From positions 186,001 to 250,000 of the forward strand of contig OW568900.1 in the NCBI GenBank assembly GCA_938743325.2: a stretch of 64,000 bases of DNA, given 5' to 3'. Source of the DNA: Pycnococcus provasolii (lineage: Eukaryota; Chlorophyta; Pseudoscourfieldiophyceae; Pseudoscourfieldiales; Pycnococcaceae). Below, piece after piece: positions 31,001 through 38,287 of the stretch; position 1 is the stretch's first letter, and each line of letters begins with the position of its first letter. The position numbers were made by a program, and so were the translations under genes. A model generated the notes under the pieces. That model ran no database searches and was not told the DNA's origin. It saw nothing but the letters and a program-made list of their open reading frames with translations.

Positions 31001-33024
31001 GGTGCTACGTCGATCCTCTGAACTGCAGTCCACCCGGACGTGCTCAGGCGACGGTCGCCGCGAACAAGCTGCTTTTCTACAGCTATGAAACGTGCGAGGA
31101 CGTCACGGCGGAGGGTGCCGACCCTGCGGCGGCTGAGCGATTCGCGGCGACATGTGCCTTTGCGGATAGCGAGGTTGGCGCGAAGTTCCAGTCTGGCATC
31201 GCGGATACGAGGGAAGAGTGCAATGCACTTATGGAGAGTGAGCCGGTCACAGAGTGGGATCTCACTGCCGATGCTCAGGGCGGCATCCCGCTGCGCGCAT
31301 ATGCTTGGAGCGGCATACGAATCACAGGCGTGAATGGTTCGTTCGCGACGCGCGATTCCGCCACGAATCCCGACGCCGTCAGCACGTTCGAGCGTGGCGA
31401 AAGTCGTGTTCTCTTCATGATTGATCGCCCCGCACAGGTGAGTTTCTTCGGCGGAGCTGCTGGGGCGACTCTCACTCAGGTGGAAGGCAAGTGGAGTGGC
31501 GCGTACTTAGCACTGTATCAAACGGGCACCGACCCGTTGCAGACGGCGTCGATGGCATCCGTGACGGTGGATGCGGGCGACGACATACGTCCAGTTACCA
31601 TTCGCATCATGTACGGCCCGCGTTGCGGCGCTCCTCTCAATGAGTTCGTTTACGGCCGTCTTCGCATGCTCTTGAATGCCACGACGCTCCAGCAGGTGAC
31701 TGAGCTGAAAGGCAAGCCAGTGCGCCCGACGCTCGAGGTGAGCCATAGGCGTGTGGACGTGGAGGGACTTGAGGAGGGCGCTGGATATGCCGCAGGCTTC
31801 CATGGTGGTGACGATGACTACGTTTACGATGACTCCATCTTCGAGGAGGAGGAGGAGGGAGATGAGAAAGAAGCGACAGAGCGCAGCGGAGCATCTGACG
31901 GCTTTTTCATTGACGTTCCTCGTGCTCGCGGAGGTGCCGTGCTGCCCTATGTCCTGAGTGTTCCTGATGCTCATCTCGACAGCTTCGTGCAAGCGAGGAA
32001 CAAGGTGATGCGCGATGCATCGGCGAAAGAGGGTGCGGGCGACCCATTCCAAGGCGACGACAATTCCCAGCTCTTTTTCCCGCATACCGGATACAGTCGG
32101 TGCCACAGGTGGCGAGAGGATGCACCCGAATTTGGCCTCGTGCCGTTCACCTTGGAGTTGCTTGGCCCGATGATACGCGCGCGCAGCGGTGGCAAACAGA
32201 CGATAGGCGAGTGGACTCGAGTGTCTCCCAAGTTTGGAGAGGATGGCGACGCGACGCCGAGCTGGAGTGTGTCAGACGAGGAGCGCAAGGTTCTGAAGGT
32301 GAAGGCACCGCACACGTTTTACCGCGCCTTGCAGCGCAGCTCAGAAAATACCACGTCGGAGATTGTCGTTGAGCCTGAGCTGATTTTGACGGCATTTGAT
32401 CAGGGCGGCGGTGCTAGCTTGGCGACGGCTAGCCGGACACCCGAGACGGGCGTCGTTGCGGCAAGCAGCGCACTTTCCGAGCGACGTGACAATCCGCTTG
32501 CACTGATGGTGCCGATACCTTGTCCTGTTGTTTTGCAAGGCAAATTCGAAGGAACATTCAGCATTCCCGGTGCTCCCGCGGGCGAAGTTGTGAGCGATGG
32601 CTACGTTCGTACGGAGGTCTCAGAGCCTGGGAGTGCAGGATCCATCTTCGTCGGCATGCTTGGAAAGAAACGCGAGGAGGAGGCTGGATTTCCCGACGGC
32701 CAGGCGGACTCTTGCATGACTGCTTGGTGCGCCAGTGAAGCGAGCGCGGAAGGACGTGCGTCTGGCGAGCGCGTGTTTGGCGGATACGTCGCGACGGCGC
32801 AGGGCGCGTGCATTAAGTGGGAGCGCACGGAGACGGGCCCTCTGCGCATGTCCGTCGCCATGTCATCTTCGGACGGCACCGGGCATACCGTGCTTGAATG
32901 TCCGCTCAGCATTTCGGACCAGAGGGGCGAATTCGGCGTGAATGCGACGTTGGTGGCGGTGGGCGGACAAGCACCGACGCAGCGGTGGCTGTGCGAGGTG
33001 CGAGGAGCATCCAGCTCTAGCTAG
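28087..33024 (+). CDS. Secreted clostripain-family (C11) peptidase with three cysteine-rich modules
   Basis: A 1645-residue protein from the first true ATG (MAVPIIMVCAPLW), with a hydrophobic signal region at ~18-42. The C11 cysteine-peptidase domain covers ~55-340: WTALAFIATDNNL, the catalytic His201 in SSHGNGW and the catalytic Cys314 in LLAFDACYMSTAEG, both as in clostripain. After it come three copies of a cysteine-rich module at ~457-510, ~719-800 and ~925-985. Each follows the pattern CxC-GxNxG-(D/N) ... YG-C-W ... C-LWG ... G-WCCxSWCYV ... C. Acidic linkers separate them. The ~650-residue C-terminal region is beta-rich-looking and unrecognised. Location is probably extracellular or the cell wall, and the modules may bind polymers. 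No intron is needed. The MULE inserted ~130 bp upstream. Confidence 0.85.
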   Translation: MAVPIIMVCAPLWNGFGGMVSVVSLCLCSLVLVLVGSSGSLCVTFSAAADSDLSDAPGGDAVRGWTALAFIATDNNLACGGRQNVENMLIGLSTNATNATDDGTSSAAKFTVGAFIDETGYKPFTKQCPWSFPSSWILEGKPWEPSYSAKLVELAAERISEIATFPELNAAEADILTSFIASGFEYLGSDTDRRALWMSSHGNGWINFSLDWKCEKGQKFGKCEETMTLDNMNRAMVTGLSEKAPAPDENNAGALLAASSRPAPWPIPATTTTDDNDDNATTTTALQAMEKVPSYPDSYVESKDRLSLLAFDACYMSTAEGISSFVRVADYVAVSMMTIPAQGQDYRAIFGYLSKNPTVSARDLGITMVNTYTPYCDETEYGGPCTMVLVDASQWLVFEEVFKQLVLALTNAIDFKAFRAKFEQDVQSMEATPQADDDDDVDDEEKASTTTASSSSCKCVGTNDGVNTAKYGADYGKSCSNWDQENCDAWWGPHGLGDWCCMSWCFVDAGSCPDAVPSLVAQGSELFYSFAACTDDADAKDDDDDCPYTSTDDETLNPLQYALQRVDAALVGISIAVQRSYVLQIPEGGFEANLVDLGSFLKELSQTRTSSIVDCCSEAAGKALSAYNDAVLVYAKRDDIPSSTTGVTIYFPRKLEAAQGSQVYESLDSSPLLALWRLFLTDVYFPAGEALAEQCAFNEQDTAKVRDRLTVAEKEAQDCACTGVNTGIDESVFGRGFGTSCAAWESQQLDDAGSSLLPLDLDKCNALWGPDAPRAGASVPLGGWCCQSWCYVSRDCPSARLSSASPESLLFYSYSPTDCQSTPDEQCLGRYATSGEDTFEGTEEASSQEKELAEEDEDDEDDDDDDNKIACPGFRLDQSGARLRLTDVTNSSAGAFIHDALKSAFCSTKDSSTEAAVKATQESCPCTGSNTGLDLDTLGTSYGTSCAPWDAGRCESLWGNKTELGNWCCQSWCYVDPLNCSPPGRAQATVAANKLLFYSYETCEDVTAEGADPAAAERFAATCAFADSEVGAKFQSGIADTREECNALMESEPVTEWDLTADAQGGIPLRAYAWSGIRITGVNGSFATRDSATNPDAVSTFERGESRVLFMIDRPAQVSFFGGAAGATLTQVEGKWSGAYLALYQTGTDPLQTASMASVTVDAGDDIRPVTIRIMYGPRCGAPLNEFVYGRLRMLLNATTLQQVTELKGKPVRPTLEVSHRRVDVEGLEEGAGYAAGFHGGDDDYVYDDSIFEEEEEGDEKEATERSGASDGFFIDVPRARGGAVLPYVLSVPDAHLDSFVQARNKVMRDASAKEGAGDPFQGDDNSQLFFPHTGYSRCHRWREDAPEFGLVPFTLELLGPMIRARSGGKQTIGEWTRVSPKFGEDGDATPSWSVSDEERKVLKVKAPHTFYRALQRSSENTTSEIVVEPELILTAFDQGGGASLATASRTPETGVVAASSALSERRDNPLALMVPIPCPVVLQGKFEGTFSIPGAPAGEVVSDGYVRTEVSEPGSAGSIFVGMLGKKREEEAGFPDGQADSCMTAWCASEASAEGRASGERVFGGYVATAQGACIKWERTETGPLRMSVAMSSSDGTGHTVLECPLSISDQRGEFGVNATLVAVGGQAPTQRWLCEVRGASSSS

Positions 33025-33360
33025 CTAGCTAGACAAGCTCTTAGACAGACAGGCAATTAAGGAGGAGGAGCCAGCCAGCCAGCCGCCGCCAAGGAAGGGA
33101 GGAGTAGTAGTAGTTGTTGCACTCAGAGAGAGGGAGAGAGAGAGGGAGAGAGGGAATCATGCATGCGTGCATACATGCACGGCACGGCGAAGAACGAACG
33201 GACGAGTGAGTGAGTGAGTGAAGATGTTATTCACCACGTACGTACATTTTGAGGACTGATGACTCGGATTGTTGTTGTTGCTTTTTTGAAGAAAATAAAT
33301 GTTGTAATCGTTCAATTACCCTCACGGAAAGTAATCATCATCACTAGGCATGCTAGCTGG
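33025..33360. other. 3' flank with simple repeats
   Basis: Short GCTA, GGAG, GAGAGG and GAGT repeats (33020-33230). No gene seen. Confidence 0.6.
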
Positions 33361-33819
33361 CTACTCCGGGAAGTACAGCACGATGACGCTCGGGTCCGTC
33401 TCATGGCTCACGCAAGCCTCGAAGCTCGTGCACTCGCCCGGGCCCGACGGCATGGCGCCCCGGACGAAGGTGTCGAGCACGCGGAGCGTCACCTTGCCAC
33501 CGCACCGGCTCGGCACGCCGAGCTCGACCCGCTTCACGGCCATGTCGCTCGCGCCGTCGGCGTCCCACGGGCTGTAGCGGAACTCGAGCCCGACCCGCTC
33601 GCCCTCGAAGACTGTGGCGTCGAGCTCCTCGGGCGTCGGGTCGCGCAGCTTGAACCCGCCCTCCACGTCCACCATCTTGAGCGCTTCGCGGGTGAAGTAC
33701 GCGCAGCGGAGCGCCTCGCTGTCCTCCTTGAGGCAGCTGCCACCCGGGCGCAGCGTCCGCTCCGGCGGCTCGAAGCAGTAGCCCCCGCCCTCCTCCGCCT
33801 CGACGCCCACGGCGCCCAT
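33361..33819 (-). CDS. Unrecognised acidic protein, start uncertain
   Basis: An open frame ending YVSV-type beta strands (SVIVLYFPE). From the first in-frame ATG (MGAVGVEAEEGG) it is 152 residues, but the frame is open and coding-like further upstream, to ~33949 (INRLALHFSAPHVQLVVNAN), without an ATG. Either a non-ATG start, an upstream exon or a 5' truncation must be assumed. Cysteines pair regularly (YCFEPPE, GGSCLKE, LRCAYF, SRCGG, GECTSFEAC). The segment APHVQLVVNANIVERFN recalls the strand-rich start of LEA-2/NDR1-like domains, but this is weak. It is divergent from the TMEM53-like gene, whose start lies only 264 bp away. Confidence 0.45.
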   Translation of the reverse strand: MGAVGVEAEEGGGYCFEPPERTLRPGGSCLKEDSEALRCAYFTREALKMVDVEGGFKLRDPTPEELDATVFEGERVGLEFRYSPWDADGASDMAVKRVELGVPSRCGGKVTLRVLDTFVRGAMPSGPGECTSFEACVSHETDPSVIVLYFPE

Positions 33820-33973
33820 GACGTTAAACCTCTCGACGATGTTCGCGTTGACGACCAATTGGACGTGTGGCGCCGAAAAGTGAAGGGCGAGCCGATTGAT
33901 CGGGAGGGAGAAGAAGCTTCGGACGACAGACGCGAATGGAAAAAGGATGGGCTACTAACCCTAGTTCCCCTGG

Positions 33974-33986
33974 AAACCCTAACCCT
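33974..33986. promoter_or_regulatory. Telo-box-like motif upstream of the TMEM53-like gene
   Basis: AAACCCTAACCCT contains the exact plant telo-box core AAACCCTAA, ~100 bp before the start codon at 34083. C homopolymers follow at 33999-34006 and 34030-34038. In plants telo-boxes act in promoters of growth genes; a role here is inferred from position only. Confidence 0.4.
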
Positions 33987-34082
33987 CCCTCCTTCTGCCC
34001 CCCCCAGTTTGCGTTTTTTGGGATTCGTCCCCCCCCCCTCGAAATCCAAATCCTAAACTTTATTTTAGGAATCACGCGAAGA

Positions 34083-35027
34083 ATGGCGTCGGCGTCGGCG
34101 TCGTCGTCGTCGGCGTCCCATGCGTCCCCTCAGGGTAAAAGTGTCGTCATTGTCGTGCTCCTGGGATGGATGGGTGCTACTCGTACTCAGATGAGTCGCA
34201 TGAATGACGTGTATTCTCATCAAGAGCGTTCGGGGCGAGAACGGCGTAGCCGGGCGAGTCTGGGCGTATTAGGTGAGGGCGAGAACGGCTCAAGCAGCCG
34301 TGCGAGTCTGGAATCGGGTGATGGCGTCGTCGGTGATGCTATTGGTGATGTTGACGATGTGTCCCGATTCATCTTCACCAATGTTCCTACGCCGTCGATT
34401 CTCGCGATGTGGATTCCCCTGTTAGCAGCAAGATATGCCAAGCACACGTTACGACGTCTTGATGCGCAAGTCAAGAACCTTAAATGTGTCAATGTTATCG
34501 TGCACGTTTGCAGTGGCGCATCCAAATCCATCTTCTACCAAATGCTCGAACAACTCGACTCTTACCCGCAATTAAAGATGTGCATGAGAGCGACCGTGTA
34601 CGAGTCAGGACCCGTCGACTTCAAAAGTAGCAGAGGCGTGCAGTTCATGAAAGATGCCACACGTACCACGAAAGTTCCAAAACTTGCCGTTTCTGCGGCG
34701 TTCGCGGCACTTCCCATCCTTGACACCGTGCTTCTCCCTGAGTTTGAAAGACAGAGACGGCGATTCTGGAGAATACTCGTCGAGAAAAGATTACCAGGCC
34801 CAACGCTTCTGATCGCATCGAAGGCGGACAACATATCGCTCATAGAAGACGTCGAAAGGTTTGCAAAACGTCTGTCAGATGCGGGAGCGAAGGACGTGCG
34901 CCTGCTACGATTGGAGTCCGCACGACACATGGCTGCGCTCAAAACCAACCCGCAAGAGTACGTCAACGCCATCCAGTCTTTGGTGGATGACGTGAGACAG
35001 CAGTCCCACGTTCGTTCGAAACTGTAA
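34083..35027 (+). CDS. TMEM53: TMEM53/DUF829-like alpha/beta-hydrolase protein
   Basis: A 314-residue product starting MASASASSSSAS. The family opening VVIVVLLGWMGATRTQMSRM matches the LLGW.G block of TMEM53. It is followed by the normally short Y-x-x-x-G step, a hydrophobic strand (TNVPTPSILAMW), NVIVHVCSGASKSIFYQML (nucleophile-elbow-like strand) and ATVYESGPVDF. TMEM53 proteins are usually placed at the nuclear envelope/ER. Catalysis is unproven. Residues ~48-80 are encoded by a copy of the dispersed hairpin repeat (SGRERRSRASLGVLGEGENG), which lengthens a loop that is short in the family. The gene ends 40 bp from the convergent JmjC/TPR gene. Confidence 0.75.
   Translation: MASASASSSSASHASPQGKSVVIVVLLGWMGATRTQMSRMNDVYSHQERSGRERRSRASLGVLGEGENGSSSRASLESGDGVVGDAIGDVDDVSRFIFTNVPTPSILAMWIPLLAARYAKHTLRRLDAQVKNLKCVNVIVHVCSGASKSIFYQMLEQLDSYPQLKMCMRATVYESGPVDFKSSRGVQFMKDATRTTKVPKLAVSAAFAALPILDTVLLPEFERQRRRFWRILVEKRLPGPTLLIASKADNISLIEDVERFAKRLSDAGAKDVRLLRLESARHMAALKTNPQEYVNAIQSLVDDVRQQSHVRSKL
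34232..34310 (+). repeat. Dispersed hairpin repeat inside a coding sequence
   Basis: Two units related to the 21861 repeat: GCGAGAACGGCGTAGCCGGG with CGAGTCTG, then GCGAGAACGGCTCAAGCAGC with CGTGCGAGTCTG. It is in frame within the TMEM53-like gene and in the sense direction. Confidence 0.8.
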
Positions 35028-35067
35028 ATATGTTACACAGTGTATAGTGTGTATGTAAAGTAAAACT

Positions 35068-36996
35068 TCAACTCTGATTTGCCAACTTCCTCGACTCCAC
35101 GAGAACGCGGTGCAGCGGCTGCTTGAACAGGTCAATCGCCTCCTTCGCTTCGACGCTCGTCGGATCCAGCTCGAAAGCGCGCTTGAAGTCAACCTCGGCA
35201 GCCGTCGCATCGCCCACGCCTGCGTGGCACTGACCACGACGGTAAAGTACCTTCACGATGATCGGGTCTGCCGTGCCACCGCGAACCACCTCGTTCGCAT
35301 CTGCGATGCCCTCGTGCCAAGCCTTGCGCTTCACCGCGCACGCCAGTCGATTCGCGAGCGCGGCGATGCGCACGCGACGCAGCGACGGAATATCATCCGG
35401 CGGCGTGCCGCGACTCTTCTTGTCGAGGGCGCGCTCGCACACCTCAAGACAGCGACCGTACGCCGCGGTTGCCTCGCGAAAGCATGCCCGAGCATACGCG
35501 GTGTTGCCCTTGATCTTGAACGTCTCCGCAGCCTCAAGAGCTGACTTGCCGTTGCGGCCATAGTCGTCGTCGTCTCCAACGCCATCGCCGTCGCCATCGC
35601 CGTCAAGCGAATGGTTGGCATCTGCCGCCTCGCGTGCTTTTCGCATCCTCTGCACGGAGGCGCGAGCGTGCAGTGCCGCGTTGTCCGCAGCGTAGAACTC
35701 CTTGCTGATCATGGCGTGCGGCGAAAGAGCGCGCGTGACAACGTACCACTCTGCCGGAACGATGAGCACGTCGCCGGGCATGAGGGTTGCAGCGAGCGGC
35801 GTCGCCGCGCGGTACAGCGGATACGCCTCCAAGTCCGGTGCGAACGGGTCGACGAAGCTGTGGTTCTCGAGACTTTCCGACGCGTAGATCGCGCGGTGGT
35901 CCGCAGGACCGTACAGCGCCACTTGCACACGTCCGCATGTGACTGCGAGCCACACGTGTCGTCCGTCTGCGTCCGTGTGCAGGCGTACAACAGTACCCGC
36001 TGGTCCGAGCGAGAGCGCGTACTGCGAGAGGAGCACGGATGCAGTTGCGGAGTTGTCGTTGGCAGCGCTTGGCTTGTTGTCGTCGTTGGTATCGTCGCTG
36101 GATGATGCGCCGAGAAATGCCGGCCGCGACGGCGGCGCCTCAGTCTTTGCGGCACTTTCGTGCGCGTTCCAGTCGAGGTCGGGAACTTCGTCGAGGCGTG
36201 GGAGGTGGTCGAGCCAAGCTGCGTTGTCTTCGAACGCGCGCCAGCGGTGCACGTGCCACGTCGTCGTCGTCGTCGCTGATTTTGATGTATCTTCGTCTTC
36301 GTTTCTTGTCGGCAGTGGTAGTGGCGTTGCGTCGACGACGTACTCCGCGAGCTGGTCGATCGTGACGTCTCCCGTTGTTCTCGCGCGCGGGTCGTCGTGG
36401 TGTGCTCTCGGCGGCTGCTTATTTTTCGCTTCGACGACAGTTTTGTGACTGTCAACGTTTGCTTTATGGTTGATTGCTTTCGCCCACGCCTTGGCGTCCC
36501 AGCGTTGGTCGCAGCAGGCGGCTTTTCGTATTCCGTTGGCGTTTGCGATGAGAACGGGCTGGCGAGAAGATGCGCCACCCGCGATCGCCGAGAAAATCGC
36601 ATCCTCAAGAACGTCGTCGTCGGATGTTGCTGACGCGTCGACACGTCTGACTGCACGCGCACGCGCGATGGGAAACACATTACCCCCCTGAGAATTCGAA
36701 TCAGAAGGAGAAATCGACGAAGAAGTGCCCGCAACCAACGATGGGACTGGCGCCGACGCCAAGGACGACGATGACGAACCACCACCACCAAAAGATGAAC
36801 CACAAGCACCACCACCGCCAGATAATGTAATTTTCTCCTGTTGAATCAGTAGGCATCGCGAGGTACACGTGTGATACTTATTCGCAAGAAAATATGGACA
36901 CACATTCCTATGACTATTCACGGACTTATCAACATCTTGAAATTCTTCTTCACTCCTGCTCCTGATCTTGCTCTTGGCGTTGGCGACGACGGACAT
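35068..36996 (-). CDS. JmjC/cupin-8-like domain protein with C-terminal TPRs
   Basis: A 642-residue chain. Residues ~140-435 form a cupin: SRQPVLIANANGIRKA, WHVHRWRAFEDNAAWLDHLP, VRLHTDADGRHVWLAV (metal-type His340-x-Asp342) and LMPGDVLIVPAEWYVV. The distal metal His, expected in a WWH-type motif, is replaced (EWYVV), so oxygenase activity may be lost. Residues ~495-640 form TPR repeats (FKIKGNTAYARACFREATAAYGRCLEV; LYRRGQCHAGVGDATAAEVDF), probably a chaperone or partner docking site. A GDGDGDG linker joins the two parts. The N-terminal 110 residues are low-complexity and the exact start is uncertain. The gene ends 40 bp from the TMEM53-like gene. Confidence 0.72.
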   Translation of the reverse strand: MSVVANAKSKIRSRSEEEFQDVDKSVNSHRNVCPYFLANKYHTCTSRCLLIQQEKITLSGGGGACGSSFGGGGSSSSSLASAPVPSLVAGTSSSISPSDSNSQGGNVFPIARARAVRRVDASATSDDDVLEDAIFSAIAGGASSRQPVLIANANGIRKAACCDQRWDAKAWAKAINHKANVDSHKTVVEAKNKQPPRAHHDDPRARTTGDVTIDQLAEYVVDATPLPLPTRNEDEDTSKSATTTTTWHVHRWRAFEDNAAWLDHLPRLDEVPDLDWNAHESAAKTEAPPSRPAFLGASSSDDTNDDNKPSAANDNSATASVLLSQYALSLGPAGTVVRLHTDADGRHVWLAVTCGRVQVALYGPADHRAIYASESLENHSFVDPFAPDLEAYPLYRAATPLAATLMPGDVLIVPAEWYVVTRALSPHAMISKEFYAADNAALHARASVQRMRKAREAADANHSLDGDGDGDGVGDDDDYGRNGKSALEAAETFKIKGNTAYARACFREATAAYGRCLEVCERALDKKSRGTPPDDIPSLRRVRIAALANRLACAVKRKAWHEGIADANEVVRGGTADPIIVKVLYRRGQCHAGVGDATAAEVDFKRAFELDPTSVEAKEAIDLFKQPLHRVLVESRKLANQS

Positions 36997-37098
36997 TTCG
37001 CGTAAGTTACTTTTTCATGGGGAGAAGCTTCGGGAAAGCCGAAAAGTCAAAAGTTTCCCGAATCGCAAACCCCGAATTATTTTAATGATTCGGGGTTC

Positions 37099-37326
37099 AT
37101 TCACTCACTCACTCACTCACTCACTCACTCACTCACTCACTCACTCACTCACTCACTCACTCACTCACTCACTCACTCACTCACTCACTCACTCACTCAC
37201 TCACTCACTCACTCACTCACTCACTCACTCACTCACTCACTCACTCACTCACTCACTCACTCACTCACTCACTCACTCACTCACTCACTCACTCACTCAC
37301 TCACTCACTCACTCACTCACTCACTC
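37099..37326. repeat. (ACTC)n microsatellite, ~56 units
   Basis: An almost perfect tetranucleotide array of ~226 bp. It translates as THSLTHSL in every plus frame and is not coding. Confidence 0.98.
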
Positions 37327-37416
37327 TCAATGGAGTAGTACTTAGTATGGTGGACTCACTCACTCGCACAGTCACACTTCTTAACGCATGCCCGCATGTC
37401 TACTTCCTACTATGGT

Positions 37417-37426
37417 GATATATATT
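37417..37426 (+). promoter_or_regulatory. TATA-like sequence upstream of the structured RNA candidate
   Basis: GATATATATT, the clearest TATA-like run nearby, ~113 bp before the first stem at 37539. Proposed only from position. Confidence 0.25.
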
Positions 37427-37538
37427 CTCGCAGTTCGGCGGGTTCCGCGGGTGGTAACTAACTCAACTTGTTGTCTTCATTTGCTTGTTGTCGTCGCCTC
37501 TACTACCTCTTCTAAAGCTTTCATTTACTTACTTAGTA

Positions 37539-37830
37539 GTCGGGGATTCAATCGCCTCGGGCGTTGAATCTCTGGCTTCGTCCCCGACACAGCTCGAACC
37601 CCGAAAGTAGTTCCCGCCCAGTGGCCGGCCGGGTTTCAGCCGGACGTGCTGATCCCGCCCTCTCGACCCCAGGTCGCTAGGGACCGCCGGTTCGGGAACT
37701 TCTCTCAAAAAATTTTTTTTTAGTCTTTGAGAGAAGGCTCCCGAGCCGGAGGGCCCGTCCTCTGACCATCACACTTCGGGGTCGAGGGTGGTCTTGCGGG
37801 ATGAAGTCTAGGGGCGACTAGCGCTCGCTA
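37539..37830 (+). ncRNA. Candidate structured non-coding RNA
   Basis: No coding frame, but nested complementary arms. (1) GTCGGGGA (37539-37546) pairs with TCCCCGAC (37581-37588), enclosing a hairpin GATTCAA-T-CGCC / GGCG-TTGAATC (37545-37570). (2) CCGGC / GCCGG at 37625-37643. (3) A long-range helix 37651-37670 (GATCCCGC, CTCGACCCC) with 37778-37802 (GGGGTCGAGGG, GCGGGAT). Inside it lie (4) GGTC / GACC (37672-37685) and (5) a ~23-bp hairpin 37687-37709 / 37725-37748. (6) TAGCG / CGCTA at 37819-37830. The wobble pairs in stems 3 and 5 are T-G in the plus sense, which would be A-C mismatches on the minus strand, so the plus strand is the likely RNA. I cannot match it to tRNA, snRNA, SRP or RNase P. 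Confidence 0.6.
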
Positions 37831-38287
37831 CGAGGAGCAGTGGGAAATCAATTACCAGTATGATAAACACTCAGGATAATGCACGCGCTCACGCACGCAC
37901 TATTAGTTTTTTTAATAAGAGGTAATGCTTATGAAGGCGCAATTTTTGTTTTAACTTACTTAAAATGAAATTAAGGCGCACTCGTGTTCGTTCTCCCCGC
38001 CGCCCGAAATCCCCGAATTCAGTAGTTTTAATAAATGTGTTGGCTGCACCCGCTTGCAAGTTGCTGCAAGCGTGAGCGTGTCGTCGTGATAGCCAGAATG
38101 AGTGAGTGATGATGGCGCACTTTAGTGAATCGGCAGGAGAACTCCTCCTCCTGGATCGCATCGCGCTCGACCGCACTTTGAAATCTCCGTGAAGAAAGTG
38201 TTCCACCACCAGAATGCATCCAAGAAGACAACGAGGGATTCACACGTTGCAGAGGCTGGCGGCGACGCCGGCGGTCGAGCAGTTCAA

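Noticed and set aside
37099-37326. A CRISPR-like or coding interpretation of the regular repeat
   Set aside because: It is a plain ACTC microsatellite with no spacers, in a eukaryotic context.
37539-37588. A possible tRNA at the left arm of the structured RNA
   Set aside because: The ends pair like an acceptor stem, but only 50 nt are enclosed and no anticodon or T-arm consensus is present.
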